52,870 bases of DNA from Nocardioides sp. (lineage in GTDB: Bacteria; Actinomycetota; Actinomycetes; Propionibacteriales; Nocardioidaceae). The notes beneath the pieces were generated by a model that saw only the letters and a list, made by a program, of their open reading frames with translations, was not told where the DNA came from and did no database searches. The stretch lies in the NCBI RefSeq assembly GCF_014360585.1, contig NZ_JACIXG010000032.1, positions 1-52,870 on the forward strand. Reading direction: 5' to 3'. Positions 1 through 7,363 of the stretch are shown here, piece by piece. The translations under genes and the position numbers were made by a program. How positions within the stretch are numbered: position 1 is the first letter of the stretch; each line of letters starts with the position of its first letter.

Positions 1-119
1 GCCGAGACGTCACCAGCGCACGTCGAAGCGTCACTCCCGTTGTCCGAGTGGGCAACGTATCGCCCACTCGGACGACGGGAGTGACGTCTCGGGCGACGGG
101 AGTGACGTCTCGGCGGGGG
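1..119. repeat. Intergenic repeat cluster with 21-bp units and a long inverted repeat
   Basis: Two adjacent 21-bp direct units start at 73 and 94, both beginning CGACGGGAGTGACGTCTCGG. A 24-bp inverted repeat with one mismatch has arms at 30-53 and 62-85 and an 8-nt loop. The same unit type recurs at 16292-16382. It lies just downstream of marP, so the hairpin could also terminate that operon. Function is not known. Confidence 0.75.
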
Positions 120-1298
120 TCAGCCGGCGCAGGCTCCGGTGTCGACAGCGGCGGTCTGAGAGCGAGCCTCGCGGGCGATCTCGATGACCTGGTCGGTGGT
201 GAGGGCGTAGCCGGTCTCGGAGTCGGTGACCGAGGCGGCGAAAACGACGCCCACGACGTCGCCCTCGGAGTCGACGATGGGGCCGCCGGAGTTGCCGGGA
301 CGGATGAGGCTGCGTACGGAGTAGACGTCTCGGATGACGGTGCCGACGCCGTAGATGTCGGGCGAGCGGAGGCGCTGCTCGGCGCGGATACGACCGGGCT
401 GTACGTCGAAGGGGCCGTCCTGCGGGTAGCCCAGGACCGCGATCGGATCCTCGGCGGCGGCAGTGTTGTCGAACTCGAGACGCTTGAGGTTGCCGCCGCC
501 CTTGAACTTCAGGACCGCGATGTCGATCTCGGGGTCGTAGTGGACGACCTTGGCGTCGTTTGCGCCGTCACCCACGATGACGTTGGGGTCGTCGACGCCC
601 GCCACGACGTGGGCGTTGGTCATCAGATAGCCGCGACCGATCACGAACCCGGTGCCCTCGACACCCTTGCCGCACTCGTTGGCACCGCGGATCTTGAGGA
701 CCGACTCCCCCGCACGCACCACATCGGGGTCGGTGAGCATGCGGCGCGGACCCGGTCCGACCTCGACGATCCGCTCACGGGCGAACGGCTCGAGGTAGCG
801 CGGGAAGAACGAGGTGCCGACGACGTCGTTGAACGCGCTCAGTGCCCGGTCGGCCGGCGACGGCATGATCGAGTCGACCTTGGCCAGGATCGCCGACCCG
901 CGCACCGCGGGGGTCAGCCCGTTGATCTGGGCCCCAGAGACCGCGACACCGAGCGCCCAGGCGACGACGAGCACCGCGGCCGCGCTGAGCAGCGCCCCAC
1001 CGAGCGCATCGACGATCCGGGCGGGTTGCCAGGTGATCTCGTCCCGCACACGTACGCCGCCGTACTGCAGCACCGCCTGGCCGATCGACGCGCACGCGAT
1101 CACGACGAACAGGGCGCCGAGCGAGACCCACAACGACGGAGTTGCGCTGCCGAGCACCTTCGGCGCCAGCCAGATGCCGATGAAGCCACCGAGCAGCAGT
1201 CCGCCGGTCGCGAAGGCGCCGGTGATGAAGCCCTGCCAGTAGCCCGAGAGCGCGTAGGCCGCGACGAGAATGATCAGGATCCAGTCAAGAAAATTCAC
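120..1298 (-). CDS. marP: MarP-like membrane serine protease (CvpA domain + trypsin domain)
   Basis: Predicted 392-aa protein with an N-terminal CvpA-type domain of about four membrane segments (residues 5-125) and a C-terminal chymotrypsin-like protease. The catalytic triad reads His230 (TNAHVV), Asp259 (DIAVL) and Ser337 (PGNSGGP). Cys209 and Cys390 sit where M. tuberculosis MarP (Rv3671c) forms its activity-controlling disulfide. MarP is a periplasmic protease needed for acid resistance in mycobacteria. The GTG start overlaps the stop of the upstream Nudix gene (GTGA), implying translational coupling; the open frame runs further upstream only inside that gene. The gene is last in a nth-tlpA-nudix-marP run matching Rv3674c-Rv3671c. 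Confidence 0.93.
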   Translation of the reverse strand: MNFLDWILIILVAAYALSGYWQGFITGAFATGGLLLGGFIGIWLAPKVLGSATPSLWVSLGALFVVIACASIGQAVLQYGGVRVRDEITWQPARIVDALGGALLSAAAVLVVAWALGVAVSGAQINGLTPAVRGSAILAKVDSIMPSPADRALSAFNDVVGTSFFPRYLEPFARERIVEVGPGPRRMLTDPDVVRAGESVLKIRGANECGKGVEGTGFVIGRGYLMTNAHVVAGVDDPNVIVGDGANDAKVVHYDPEIDIAVLKFKGGGNLKRLEFDNTAAAEDPIAVLGYPQDGPFDVQPGRIRAEQRLRSPDIYGVGTVIRDVYSVRSLIRPGNSGGPIVDSEGDVVGVVFAASVTDSETGYALTTDQVIEIAREARSQTAAVDTGACAG

Positions 1299-1993
1299 GG
1301 CCGATTCCGTTCGCGTCCCTGAAACATGTATTCGGGCAACTCCTTGATCGGGGCGTCCGGAATCTCCGTGATCCACCCGAGATAGGTGAAGAAGCGGCTG
1401 ATGATTCCGCCGGTGAAGCCCCAGAGGATGACATCCTTCTCCGGTCCGATCAAGAACGCGGGCATCAGCCACCCGCTGCGCCCTGGCGCGCCCACCTGGA
1501 TCTGGTGCGCCGGGTCCATGAGATCCGACAGCGGCACCCGATACACGGCGTGCACCTCCTCGAGCGAACGCGCTGTGACCGGCGAAGGCTCTCGCCACCA
1601 CGCGACGATCGGCACCACCGCGTGGTTGGAGAACGGGATCCACAGCGCCGGGAGCCTGCCGACCACGTCGACACCGGTCGGGTCGAGCCCGGTCTCCTCC
1701 CAGGCCTCCCGGAGCGCGGCCTCCTCGGCGGTCTCGCCGGGGTCGAGCCGGCCACCGGGGAAGGAGACCTGTCCGGGATGGGAACGCATCGTGTGCGACC
1801 GCTCGGTCAGCAACAGGTCGGGCCCCTCGGGGCCCTCGCCGAAGAGCATCAGCACCGCCGACTCGCGCGCACTGCCATCCTCCGGCGGCAGGAACTGGGA
1901 GATGTCCTCGCCCTGGATCTGCTGCGCCGCCTCGACGATCTCGTCGAACCACTCCGGTCGCGAGTTGTTCAGAAGGTCCGCTCGCTCACTCAC
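1295..1993 (-). CDS. Nudix hydrolase, CoA pyrophosphatase type
   Basis: Predicted 232-aa Nudix protein. The Nudix box begins GGRLDPGETAEEAALREAW and continues to EETGL, which gives the canonical Gx5Ex7REUxEExGU pattern with all acidic metal ligands. The length and position match Rv3672c, a CoA-pyrophosphatase-like protein (NudL/Nudt7 group); that substrate is inferred from family and context. GTG at 1993 is preferred because GGAGGTGG lies just upstream; an in-frame ATG further up has no such site. The stop overlaps the marP start by four bases. Confidence 0.88.
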   Translation of the reverse strand: MSERADLLNNSRPEWFDEIVEAAQQIQGEDISQFLPPEDGSARESAVLMLFGEGPEGPDLLLTERSHTMRSHPGQVSFPGGRLDPGETAEEAALREAWEETGLDPTGVDVVGRLPALWIPFSNHAVVPIVAWWREPSPVTARSLEEVHAVYRVPLSDLMDPAHQIQVGAPGRSGWLMPAFLIGPEKDVILWGFTGGIISRFFTYLGWITEIPDAPIKELPEYMFQGRERNRP

Positions 1994-2072
1994 GCGACCA
2001 CCTCCGTAGCGCAAGCGCCAGAATACGGACGCGGTCGCGTGATGCATGGACGGTTCGCTCGCTGACGCTCGC

Positions 2073-2729
2073 TCACAGCGTGATCCCCAGCTTCTGCTCG
2101 ACGAGCTCCTTGACCTGGTCCTCGCTGGTCATGCCGCCCATCTGCAGCAGCTTCACCTCACCGGAGGAGGACAAGACGTACGTCGTCGGCACCGCTCGCG
2201 CGGTGAGCGACCCGCCCTGCAGCTCGCCGCCGGGATCGGCGTACATCGGGAAGGTCACCCCTCGCGAGATCGCCTCCTCGAGCGCGACCCCGGGCACGGT
2301 GTCCATGACGTCGATGCCGATCACCGGCACCTCGTCGCCGTAGGTCTCGTGGAAGCTCTGCAGGGCAGGCATCTCCTCCTTGCAGGGCGCACAGAATCCC
2401 TGGAAGAGGTTGATCACCATCGGACCCTCGAAGGAGGCCAGATCGACCGAGTCGCCACCGCCGAGACACGGCAGCTCGATCGACGGCAGGCCGCCGTCGC
2501 TCGCCGACCCGGCGCGGCACTCCTCCACCTTCGAGGCCTTCTTGGCCGCGACCATCTTCGCGGTGGCGACGTCGACATCAGAGGAGGACGTCGCGTCGCC
2601 GAGCGGCGCGCCCGCCTGCCCACCGCCGGCCGGCGACTCGGCTCCGCAGCCGGTCAGCACGACAACCACGGCCGCGAGCAGAGCGCTCACCGTCGCGGCC
2701 CGGCCTCTACCCCCGAGGACACGAACCAT
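2073..2729 (-). CDS. TlpA/ResA-like thiol-disulfide lipoprotein
   Basis: Predicted 218-aa secreted lipoprotein. A basic N-terminus and hydrophobic stretch lead to the lipobox LTGC at about residues 18-21. The thioredoxin-fold domain follows with the active-site motif FCAPCKEE and the cis-proline segment AVPTTYV. Such proteins reduce extracytoplasmic disulfides, for example in cytochrome c or envelope proteins; the client here is unknown. ATG at 2729 shares one base with the nth stop (TGATG), so nth and this gene are probably coupled. The order matches Rv3674c-Rv3673c. The N-terminal extension seen in the open frame overlaps nth and is not supported. Confidence 0.9.
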   Translation of the reverse strand: MVRVLGGRGRAATVSALLAAVVVVLTGCGAESPAGGGQAGAPLGDATSSSDVDVATAKMVAAKKASKVEECRAGSASDGGLPSIELPCLGGGDSVDLASFEGPMVINLFQGFCAPCKEEMPALQSFHETYGDEVPVIGIDVMDTVPGVALEEAISRGVTFPMYADPGGELQGGSLTARAVPTTYVLSSSGEVKLLQMGGMTSEDQVKELVEQKLGITL

Positions 2730-3445
2730 CAGTTGCGGCCCTCCGTGCGGACCAGCTTCGCCGCGGCGACCGGGTCGGTCGGGCCCTCCCCGTACGCCGG
2801 GCACAGCTGTGCCACCGGGCAGGCGCCGCACGCCGGCTTCTGGGCGTGACAGATCCGCCGCCCGTGCCAGATCACGTGGTGGGAGAGCATCGTCCAGTCC
2901 CGCTTCTCGAACAGCTCACCGACCGCGTGCTCGACCTTGACCGGATCCTTCTCGGTCGTCCATCCGAAGCGTCGCGAGAGCCGCCCGAAGTGCGTGTCGA
3001 CGGTGATCCCCGGCTTGCCGAAGGCATTGCCGAGCACCACGTTGGCGGTCTTGCGCCCGACGCCGGGCAGCTTCACCAGCTGCTCGAGACGTGAGGGCAC
3101 CTCCCCGTCGTACTCCTCAACCAGGACCGCGCTCAGCTTCAGCAGGGCCTCGGTCTTGGCACGGAAGAAGCCGAGCGGCCCGACGAGCTGCTCCAGGTGC
3201 TCCCGGGGCGCGGCGGCCATCTCCTTCGCGGACGGATAGGCCGCGAAGAGGGCCGGCGAGGCCAGGTTGACCCGCTTGTCCGTGGTCTGCGCGCTCAGCA
3301 CGGTCACGACCAGACACTCGAACGGGTTGGTGAAGTCGAGCTCGGCCTTCGCATCCGGGTAGGTCTCACCGAGAATGCGGTCGATCCGACGGGCACGACG
3401 CACCAGACCCAGGCGCGTCTCAGTCGCAAACTTCTGGGCAGGCAC
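2729..3445 (-). CDS. nth: Endonuclease III (DNA glycosylase/AP lyase)
   Basis: Predicted 238-aa base-excision repair enzyme that removes oxidised pyrimidines and cleaves the abasic site. The helix-hairpin-helix [14 protein letters not shown] contains the catalytic lysine, and the downstream VDTH supplies the catalytic aspartate. Four C-terminal cysteines with spacing C-x6-C-x2-C-x5-C (from [12 protein letters not shown]) form the [4Fe-4S] site. The gene opens the minus-strand run nth-tlpA-nudix-marP and is divergent from crp. Confidence 0.96.
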   Translation of the reverse strand: MPAQKFATETRLGLVRRARRIDRILGETYPDAKAELDFTNPFECLVVTVLSAQTTDKRVNLASPALFAAYPSAKEMAAAPREHLEQLVGPLGFFRAKTEALLKLSAVLVEEYDGEVPSRLEQLVKLPGVGRKTANVVLGNAFGKPGITVDTHFGRLSRRFGWTTEKDPVKVEHAVGELFEKRDWTMLSHHVIWHGRRICHAQKPACGACPVAQLCPAYGEGPTDPVAAAKLVRTEGRN

Positions 3446-3557
3446 GCAGCAAGGCTACGCGGCCACACCGACAATCCCGATCCGGCCCACGAGACGGTTA
3501 GCACGGATACCGCCCTATACATGCTCTTTCTGCCCTTATCGGTGGGTGATGTGCACT

Positions 3558-3573
3558 TGTGAGACGTTCCACA
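3558..3573. promoter_or_regulatory. Putative Crp operator in the nth-crp intergenic region
   Basis: The 16 bases TGTGAGACGTTCCACA match the Crp/GlxR consensus TGTGA-N6-TCACA at nine of ten half-site positions. The site is upstream of crp itself and just before a TAGGAT box at 3576-3581. With a start point near 3588 its centre would be near -22, where binding should repress. Autoregulation is inferred. Confidence 0.6.
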
Positions 3574-3575
3574 GA

Positions 3576-3581
3576 TAGGAT
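3576..3581 (+). promoter_or_regulatory. Putative -10 box for crp
   Basis: TAGGAT fits the actinobacterial TANNNT -10 box and lies about 50 bases before the crp start. No convincing -35 hexamer is present at the expected spacing, and the upstream position is covered by the putative Crp operator. Confidence 0.45.
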
Positions 3582-3632
3582 TCCCGATGTAATACCCGCG
3601 GATGTGGGGAAAATCCAGGAGGAATGGCCGCA

Positions 3633-4310
3633 ATGGACAACGACGTACTCCGTCAGGCACCGCTCTTCAGCGCACTCGACGACGAGTCGATGACGGCCCT
3701 GCACGCCTCGATGGCAGAGTCCAAGCTCCGCCGCGGAGAGGTGCTCTTTCACGAGGGCGACTCCGGCGACAAGCTGTACGTCGTGATCGACGGCAAGGTG
3801 AAGCTCGGCCGCACCTCGTCCGACGGCCGCGAGAACCTGCTCGCCATCATGGGCCCGGGCCAGATGTTCGGCGAGCTCTCCCTCTTCGACCCCGGCCCCC
3901 GCTCGGCCACCGTCACCGCGGTCACCGACTCCGCCTTCGCGAGCCTGTCCCACGAGGACCTCCTCAAGTGGCTCGAGGGCCGCCCGGTCGTCGCCCGCGG
4001 CCTGCTCGCCCAGCTGGCCGGCCGACTCCGCAAGGCCAACGACGTCGTCGCCGACCTCGTCTTCTCCGACGTGCCCGGCCGCGTGGCGAAGGCCCTGCTC
4101 GACCTCGCCGACCGCTTCGGCCGCACCGCCGACGACGGCGTCCACGTCCACCACGACCTCACCCAGGAGGAGCTGGCCCAGCTCGTCGGCGCCTCCCGCG
4201 AGACCGTCAACAAGGCCCTGGCCGACTTCGCCAGCCGCGGCTGGCTCCGCCTCGAGCCCCGCTCGGTCGTGATCATGGACATCGAGCGCATGGCCCGCCG
4301 CGCCCGCTGA
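3633..4310 (+). CDS. crp: Crp/Fnr-family cAMP receptor-like transcription factor
   Basis: Predicted 225-aa regulator. A cyclic-nucleotide-binding beta-roll (about residues 12-115) includes GEVLFHEGDSGDKLYVV and the phosphate-binding segment FGELSLFDPGPRSATV. A C-terminal winged helix follows, with LTQEELAQLVGASRETVNKA as the recognition HTH. It is most like Rv3676 (Crp) and GlxR. AGGAGG at 3617-3622 is ten bases from ATG 3633 but only one from ATG 3624, so the second start is chosen. It converges with the downstream ydeI-like gene. Confidence 0.95.
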   Translation: MDNDVLRQAPLFSALDDESMTALHASMAESKLRRGEVLFHEGDSGDKLYVVIDGKVKLGRTSSDGRENLLAIMGPGQMFGELSLFDPGPRSATVTAVTDSAFASLSHEDLLKWLEGRPVVARGLLAQLAGRLRKANDVVADLVFSDVPGRVAKALLDLADRFGRTADDGVHVHHDLTQEELAQLVGASRETVNKALADFASRGWLRLEPRSVVIMDIERMARRAR

Positions 4311-4315
4311 TCTGG

Positions 4316-4915
4316 TCAGCGCTCAGGCTGCCGCTTCTGTGGGTGGATCGTCTCGTGACGGGCGAGCATGGCGACGTACTCCTCGATCTTGCGCGTCCGC
4401 GCGGCCTCGGTCTTCAGGGAGGTGATGCGGTGATAGAGCGCGAACCGGTTCTGGGAGGTGAGGACGTCGTACATCGCCTGCGCCGCGGGCACCGCGACGA
4501 TCGCGGCGAGGAGGTCGGGCGGGGTCTCGGCGGTGGCCGGACCGGCGTACGCCGCCTCCCACCGCCCGTCCGCCTTCGCCGCCTCCACGGCGGCCCGCCC
4601 GGCGGCGGTCATCCGGCCCTCACGCTCGAGACGGTCGATGTGCTCGACGTTCCTCTGTGACCAACGGCTCTTCGGCCCACGCGGCGTGAACCGCTGGAAC
4701 GACGACTGCTCGTCGCGCCGCCGGGCCTGACCGTCGATCCAGCCGAAGCAGAGCGCTTCGTCGAGCGCGGTCTGCCAGGTCAACGAGGTCAACGTGCCGC
4801 CCTTCTTGGTCAGCACGAGCCAGACCGCGGGAGTGTCGGCATGGTGCTCCTCCAGCCAGGCCCGCCACGCGGGTGGGTCGGGAAGAAGGAGCTCGGCACC
4901 GGACAGGATCGCCAT
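4316..4915 (-). CDS. YdeI/OmpD-associated family protein
   Basis: Predicted 199-aa cytoplasmic protein of the YdeI family (named for bacteriocin protection in enterics; molecular role unclear). Typical signatures are WLEEHH near residue 20, ALDEALCFGWIDGQ near 50-63, and RFTPRGPKSRWSQRNVEHI, followed by the C-terminal helical region with FALYHRITSLKTEAAR. It starts with ATG and ends five bases from the crp stop on the opposite strand, with no clear terminator between them. Confidence 0.85.
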   Translation of the reverse strand: MAILSGAELLLPDPPAWRAWLEEHHADTPAVWLVLTKKGGTLTSLTWQTALDEALCFGWIDGQARRRDEQSSFQRFTPRGPKSRWSQRNVEHIDRLEREGRMTAAGRAAVEAAKADGRWEAAYAGPATAETPPDLLAAIVAVPAAQAMYDVLTSQNRFALYHRITSLKTEAARTRKIEEYVAMLARHETIHPQKRQPER

Positions 4916-4932
4916 GACCCGAACAGTAGGCC

Positions 4933-5727
4933 TCAGCGCTCAGCGAGGTAAGCCAATTGTGCTCGTACGGAGAGCTCGGCGGCACCCCAGAGGACCTGGT
5001 CCACGTCGGCGTACACGACCTCGACGATCGTCCGCGGGTCGGCCGCAGCTGGCGTGGTCTCCAGCCTCGAGAGGGCTTCCTCGACCTGGCCGAGGCGCTC
5101 GCGACGGTGGGCGATGTAGTAGTCGAGGGCGCGCAGCGCGTCGCCGATGACCGGGCCGTGACCAGGCCATACGTTGCCGATCCCGTGCTCGGAGGCCAGC
5201 GCGTGCAGGCGGTCCAACGAGTCCAGGTAGGCGCCGAGCTCACCGTCGGGATGGGCCACCACGGTCGTGCCTCGCCCGAGGACGGTGTCCCCGGTCAGCA
5301 CCGCACCGTCGGCCGGCAGCCAGAAGGAGAGCGAGTCCGCGGTGTGCCCGGGGGTCCCGACGACGCGGATCTCCAGGCCGTCGACCTCGATGACGTCACC
5401 GTCGCCGAGCCCCTCGCTCCCGAGCCGGTATTCAGGATCAAGAGCGCGTACGCCGGCCCCGACCCGTTCGGCGAAGGCCCGCGCCGCCTCGGAATGGTCG
5501 TAGTGATGATGGGTCAGCAGCACGGTGGCCACCTCCCCGGCCGCCTCCGCGACGGCATCGAGATGACCCTCGTCGAGAGGTCCGGGGTCGATCACGACCG
5601 ACCGGCGCGCACCCGGCTCGCGCAGCACCCAGGTGTTGGTGCCGTCGAGCGACATGATCCCGGGGTTGGGCGCGAGGATGCACTGCCCGCGCTCGCCGAA
5701 GACCCCGCCTGACCAGGAGTCGCTCAT
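4933..5727 (-). CDS. Metallo-beta-lactamase-fold hydrolase
   Basis: Predicted 264-aa MBL-fold protein. The zinc-binding motif is THHHYDHSE, followed by GTPGHTADSLSFWL, the metal-bridging GDTVLGRGTT and VWPGHGPVI near the C-terminus. The family resembles LACTB2-type hydrolases and the Rv3677c product, which sits in the same neighbourhood in mycobacteria; the substrate is unknown. ATG at 5727 overlaps the stop of the upstream Nudix gene (ATGA), so the two are likely co-translated. The longer open frame upstream only shadows that gene. Confidence 0.9.
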   Translation of the reverse strand: MSDSWSGGVFGERGQCILAPNPGIMSLDGTNTWVLREPGARRSVVIDPGPLDEGHLDAVAEAAGEVATVLLTHHHYDHSEAARAFAERVGAGVRALDPEYRLGSEGLGDGDVIEVDGLEIRVVGTPGHTADSLSFWLPADGAVLTGDTVLGRGTTVVAHPDGELGAYLDSLDRLHALASEHGIGNVWPGHGPVIGDALRALDYYIAHRRERLGQVEEALSRLETTPAAADPRTIVEVVYADVDQVLWGAAELSVRAQLAYLAER

Positions 5728-6608
5728 GAGCGTCCCCGTCCGGACATCAGCTTCTCGTGCATCGGCATCATCGACAGGATGTGGCCGCCGTCGATCGCGG
5801 TGACGGCCGGGGTGAACATCGTCAGGGTCCGTCCGGCGGCGTCGGCGAGCACCTCGTCCTCCGATCCGATCGAGGCGACCTCGAGGCAGTTGAGGTAGGT
5901 CGGCGGCATCATGGCCAGCTCGCCGGCCTCGACCTGGGCAGCGGCCTCGTCGACCCCCAGCCAGAGCACCGAGGAGGACTCCGTGGACACGTCGCGGGTG
6001 ACCTGCCCTTCGGGCAGCCGTGCGACGAAGAACCAGGTCGCGAAGCGTTTCGGCTCGAAGATGGGCGTCGTCCAGGCGGCCCACGGCGCCAGCAGATCCG
6101 TACGCAGCACCAGCCCGCGCCGGGTCAGCAGCTCGGTCAACGACAACGCGCGTGACTCCAGGGCGGCTCGATCAGCCTCCCACTCGTCACCCGAGACGTC
6201 GTCGACGACGGCGTCGCCCGACGCCCCCGCGAGCAGCACCCCGCACTCCTCGAACGTCTCCCGCACCGCCGCGGCGACCAGCTCACGGGCGCGGGACTCC
6301 TCGACCCCGAGCCGGCGCGCCCACTCAGCCGCCGAAGGCCCGGCCCAGCAGGAGTCGGGCAGCTCGACGTCGCGTACGTCCACGCCGCCGCCGGGGAAGA
6401 CCGCCATCCCGGCGGCGAACCCCATCGACAGCTGCCGACGGAGGAGGTAGACCTCGGGAGTGCCTTTCGGACCCGGCCGCAGCAGCATCACCGTCGCCGC
6501 GTCGCGCGGCTCGACCGGGGTGCGTACGCCCTCGGCGTACTCCCCGGCCAGCGCCACGACGTCGTCACCAAGCCGGACTGGGGGGATCGGGATGCGCACG
6601 CTCGTCAC
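5724..6608 (-). CDS. Nudix hydrolase, NUDT19-like with interrupted Nudix box
   Basis: Predicted 294-aa Nudix-fold protein starting at a GTG. The first half of the Nudix box (AVFPGGGVD, about residue 71) is separated from the second half (AAVRETFEECGVLLAG, about 112-127) by roughly 40 residues containing a Trp-rich segment. This insertion is characteristic of the NUDT19 group, whose studied members act on CoA derivatives. It is followed by the MBL gene with a four-base overlap. Substrate is inferred only at family level. Confidence 0.87.
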   Translation of the reverse strand: MTSVRIPIPPVRLGDDVVALAGEYAEGVRTPVEPRDAATVMLLRPGPKGTPEVYLLRRQLSMGFAAGMAVFPGGGVDVRDVELPDSCWAGPSAAEWARRLGVEESRARELVAAAVRETFEECGVLLAGASGDAVVDDVSGDEWEADRAALESRALSLTELLTRRGLVLRTDLLAPWAAWTTPIFEPKRFATWFFVARLPEGQVTRDVSTESSSVLWLGVDEAAAQVEAGELAMMPPTYLNCLEVASIGSEDEVLADAAGRTLTMFTPAVTAIDGGHILSMMPMHEKLMSGRGRS

Positions 6609-6614
6609 TGTAGC

Positions 6615-6632
6615 GACGCGGACGTCCGCGTC
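6615..6632. repeat. 18-bp perfect palindrome
   Basis: GACGCGGACGTCCGCGTC reads identically on both strands and lies seven bases upstream of the Nudix GTG. It could be an operator for the Nudix-MBL pair or part of a termination structure after ridA. No role is established. Confidence 0.5.
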
Positions 6633-6641
6633 CCACCCCCG

Positions 6642-6666
6642 TCTGAGCCTCGGAGCAAGGCTCAGA
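6642..6666 (-). terminator. Hairpin at the end of ridA
   Basis: TCTGAGCC and GGCTCAGA form an 8-bp stem with a 9-nt loop. The 3' arm covers the ridA stop codon. There is no T-tract, so termination strength is uncertain. Confidence 0.4.
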
Positions 6667-7120
6667 TCTCGACGATGATCTCCACCTCGACGGGAGCGTC
6701 GAGCGGCAGGACCGACACACCGACGGCGGAGCGGGTGTGGCGCCCGGCGTCACCGAAGACCTTGCCGAGCAGCTCGGAGGCACCGTTGGCGATGCCCGGC
6801 TGAGCGGTGAAGTCAGGGGTCGAGGCGACGAAGCACGTCACCTTGACGACCCGCTTGACCAGCGACAGGTCACCGATCTCGGCCTTCACCGCCGCGAGGG
6901 CGTTGAGCGCACACTGCTGCGCAGCGGCGATGCCCTCCTCGGGCGAGACCTCGCCACCGAGCTTGCCGGTCGAAAGCAGGGCGCCGTCCTTCATCGGAAG
7001 CTGCCCGGAGGTGAAGACGTGATTGCCGGTGCGGAGAGACGGGATGTAGGCCGCCACCGGCGGTACCACCTCCGGAACACTCAGGCCGAGCTCGGCGAGG
7101 ACCTCCTCGGGCGCGCTCAC
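6662..7120 (-). CDS. RidA-family enamine/imine deaminase-like protein
   Basis: Predicted 152-aa protein of the YjgF/YER057c/UK114 family. It has HVFTSGQLPM, ISPEEGI-like AAQQCALNALAAVKAEIG and the C-terminal GRHTRSAVGVSVLPLDAPVE, where RidA enzymes have the Arg that binds the substrate carboxylate and a barrel-closing strand. RidA hydrolyses reactive enamine intermediates from PLP enzymes; whether this member does is inferred. GTG at 7120 overlaps the stop of an upstream 51-aa gene (GTGA). Position corresponds to Rv3678c. Confidence 0.9.
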   Translation of the reverse strand: MSAPEEVLAELGLSVPEVVPPVAAYIPSLRTGNHVFTSGQLPMKDGALLSTGKLGGEVSPEEGIAAAQQCALNALAAVKAEIGDLSLVKRVVKVTCFVASTPDFTAQPGIANGASELLGKVFGDAGRHTRSAVGVSVLPLDAPVEVEIIVEI

Positions 7121-7272
7121 GCCGAGCCCTCCCGCTTGAAGAAGCCGACGTAGTTGCCGGTGCCGTTGTCGATGATGGAGACGAGCTCCCAGCCATCGGC
7201 ACCGAAGTTGTTGAGGATCTGCGCCGCCGCGTGGTTGAGGATCGGCGCTACCTGGTACTCCCACTTGGTCAT
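7117..7272 (-). CDS. Small DUF4177-like protein
   Basis: Predicted 51-aa protein beginning MTKWEYQVAPILN, with NNFGADGWELVSIIDNGTG and ending YVGFFKREGSA. The WEY...GADGWELV...FFKR pattern is typical of DUF4177 proteins, a small beta-rich family of unknown function. The TGA overlaps the ridA GTG by four bases, so both are read from one message. A start further upstream is not needed; the ATG is the first plausible start. Confidence 0.85.
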   Translation of the reverse strand: MTKWEYQVAPILNHAAAQILNNFGADGWELVSIIDNGTGNYVGFFKREGSA

Positions 7273-7351
7273 GTCGGCACCCTACTTCCCGGGCCAGCAG
7301 ACCGGCTTCCCGGCGACATGGTTTGACCTTCCAACCGACGGCCCGGCCCAC

Positions 7352-7357
7352 TAGGGT
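7352..7357 (+). promoter_or_regulatory. -10 box for a leaderless mRNA
   Basis: TAGGGT ends six bases before the GTG at 7364, so transcription should begin at or next to the start codon. No ribosome-binding site precedes the GTG. A TTGACC is present at 7323 but the spacer is too long for a standard -35. Confidence 0.55.
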
Positions 7358-7363
7358 CGACCC

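Noticed and set aside
48..1322. 424-codon open frame on the plus strand
   Set aside because: It lies opposite marP, has no ribosome-binding site and its product is an Asp/Arg/Gly-rich sequence typical of antisense frames in GC-rich genes.
1299..1952. N-terminal extension giving a 610-residue MarP
   Set aside because: The extension is the out-of-frame shadow of the Nudix gene; the CvpA domain begins at the GTG 1298.
2046..2080. Copy of the CGCTCGCT-type dispersed palindrome at the end of the tlpA gene
   Set aside because: Only a short GCTCGCTGACGCTCGCT stretch is present without the full inverted repeat.
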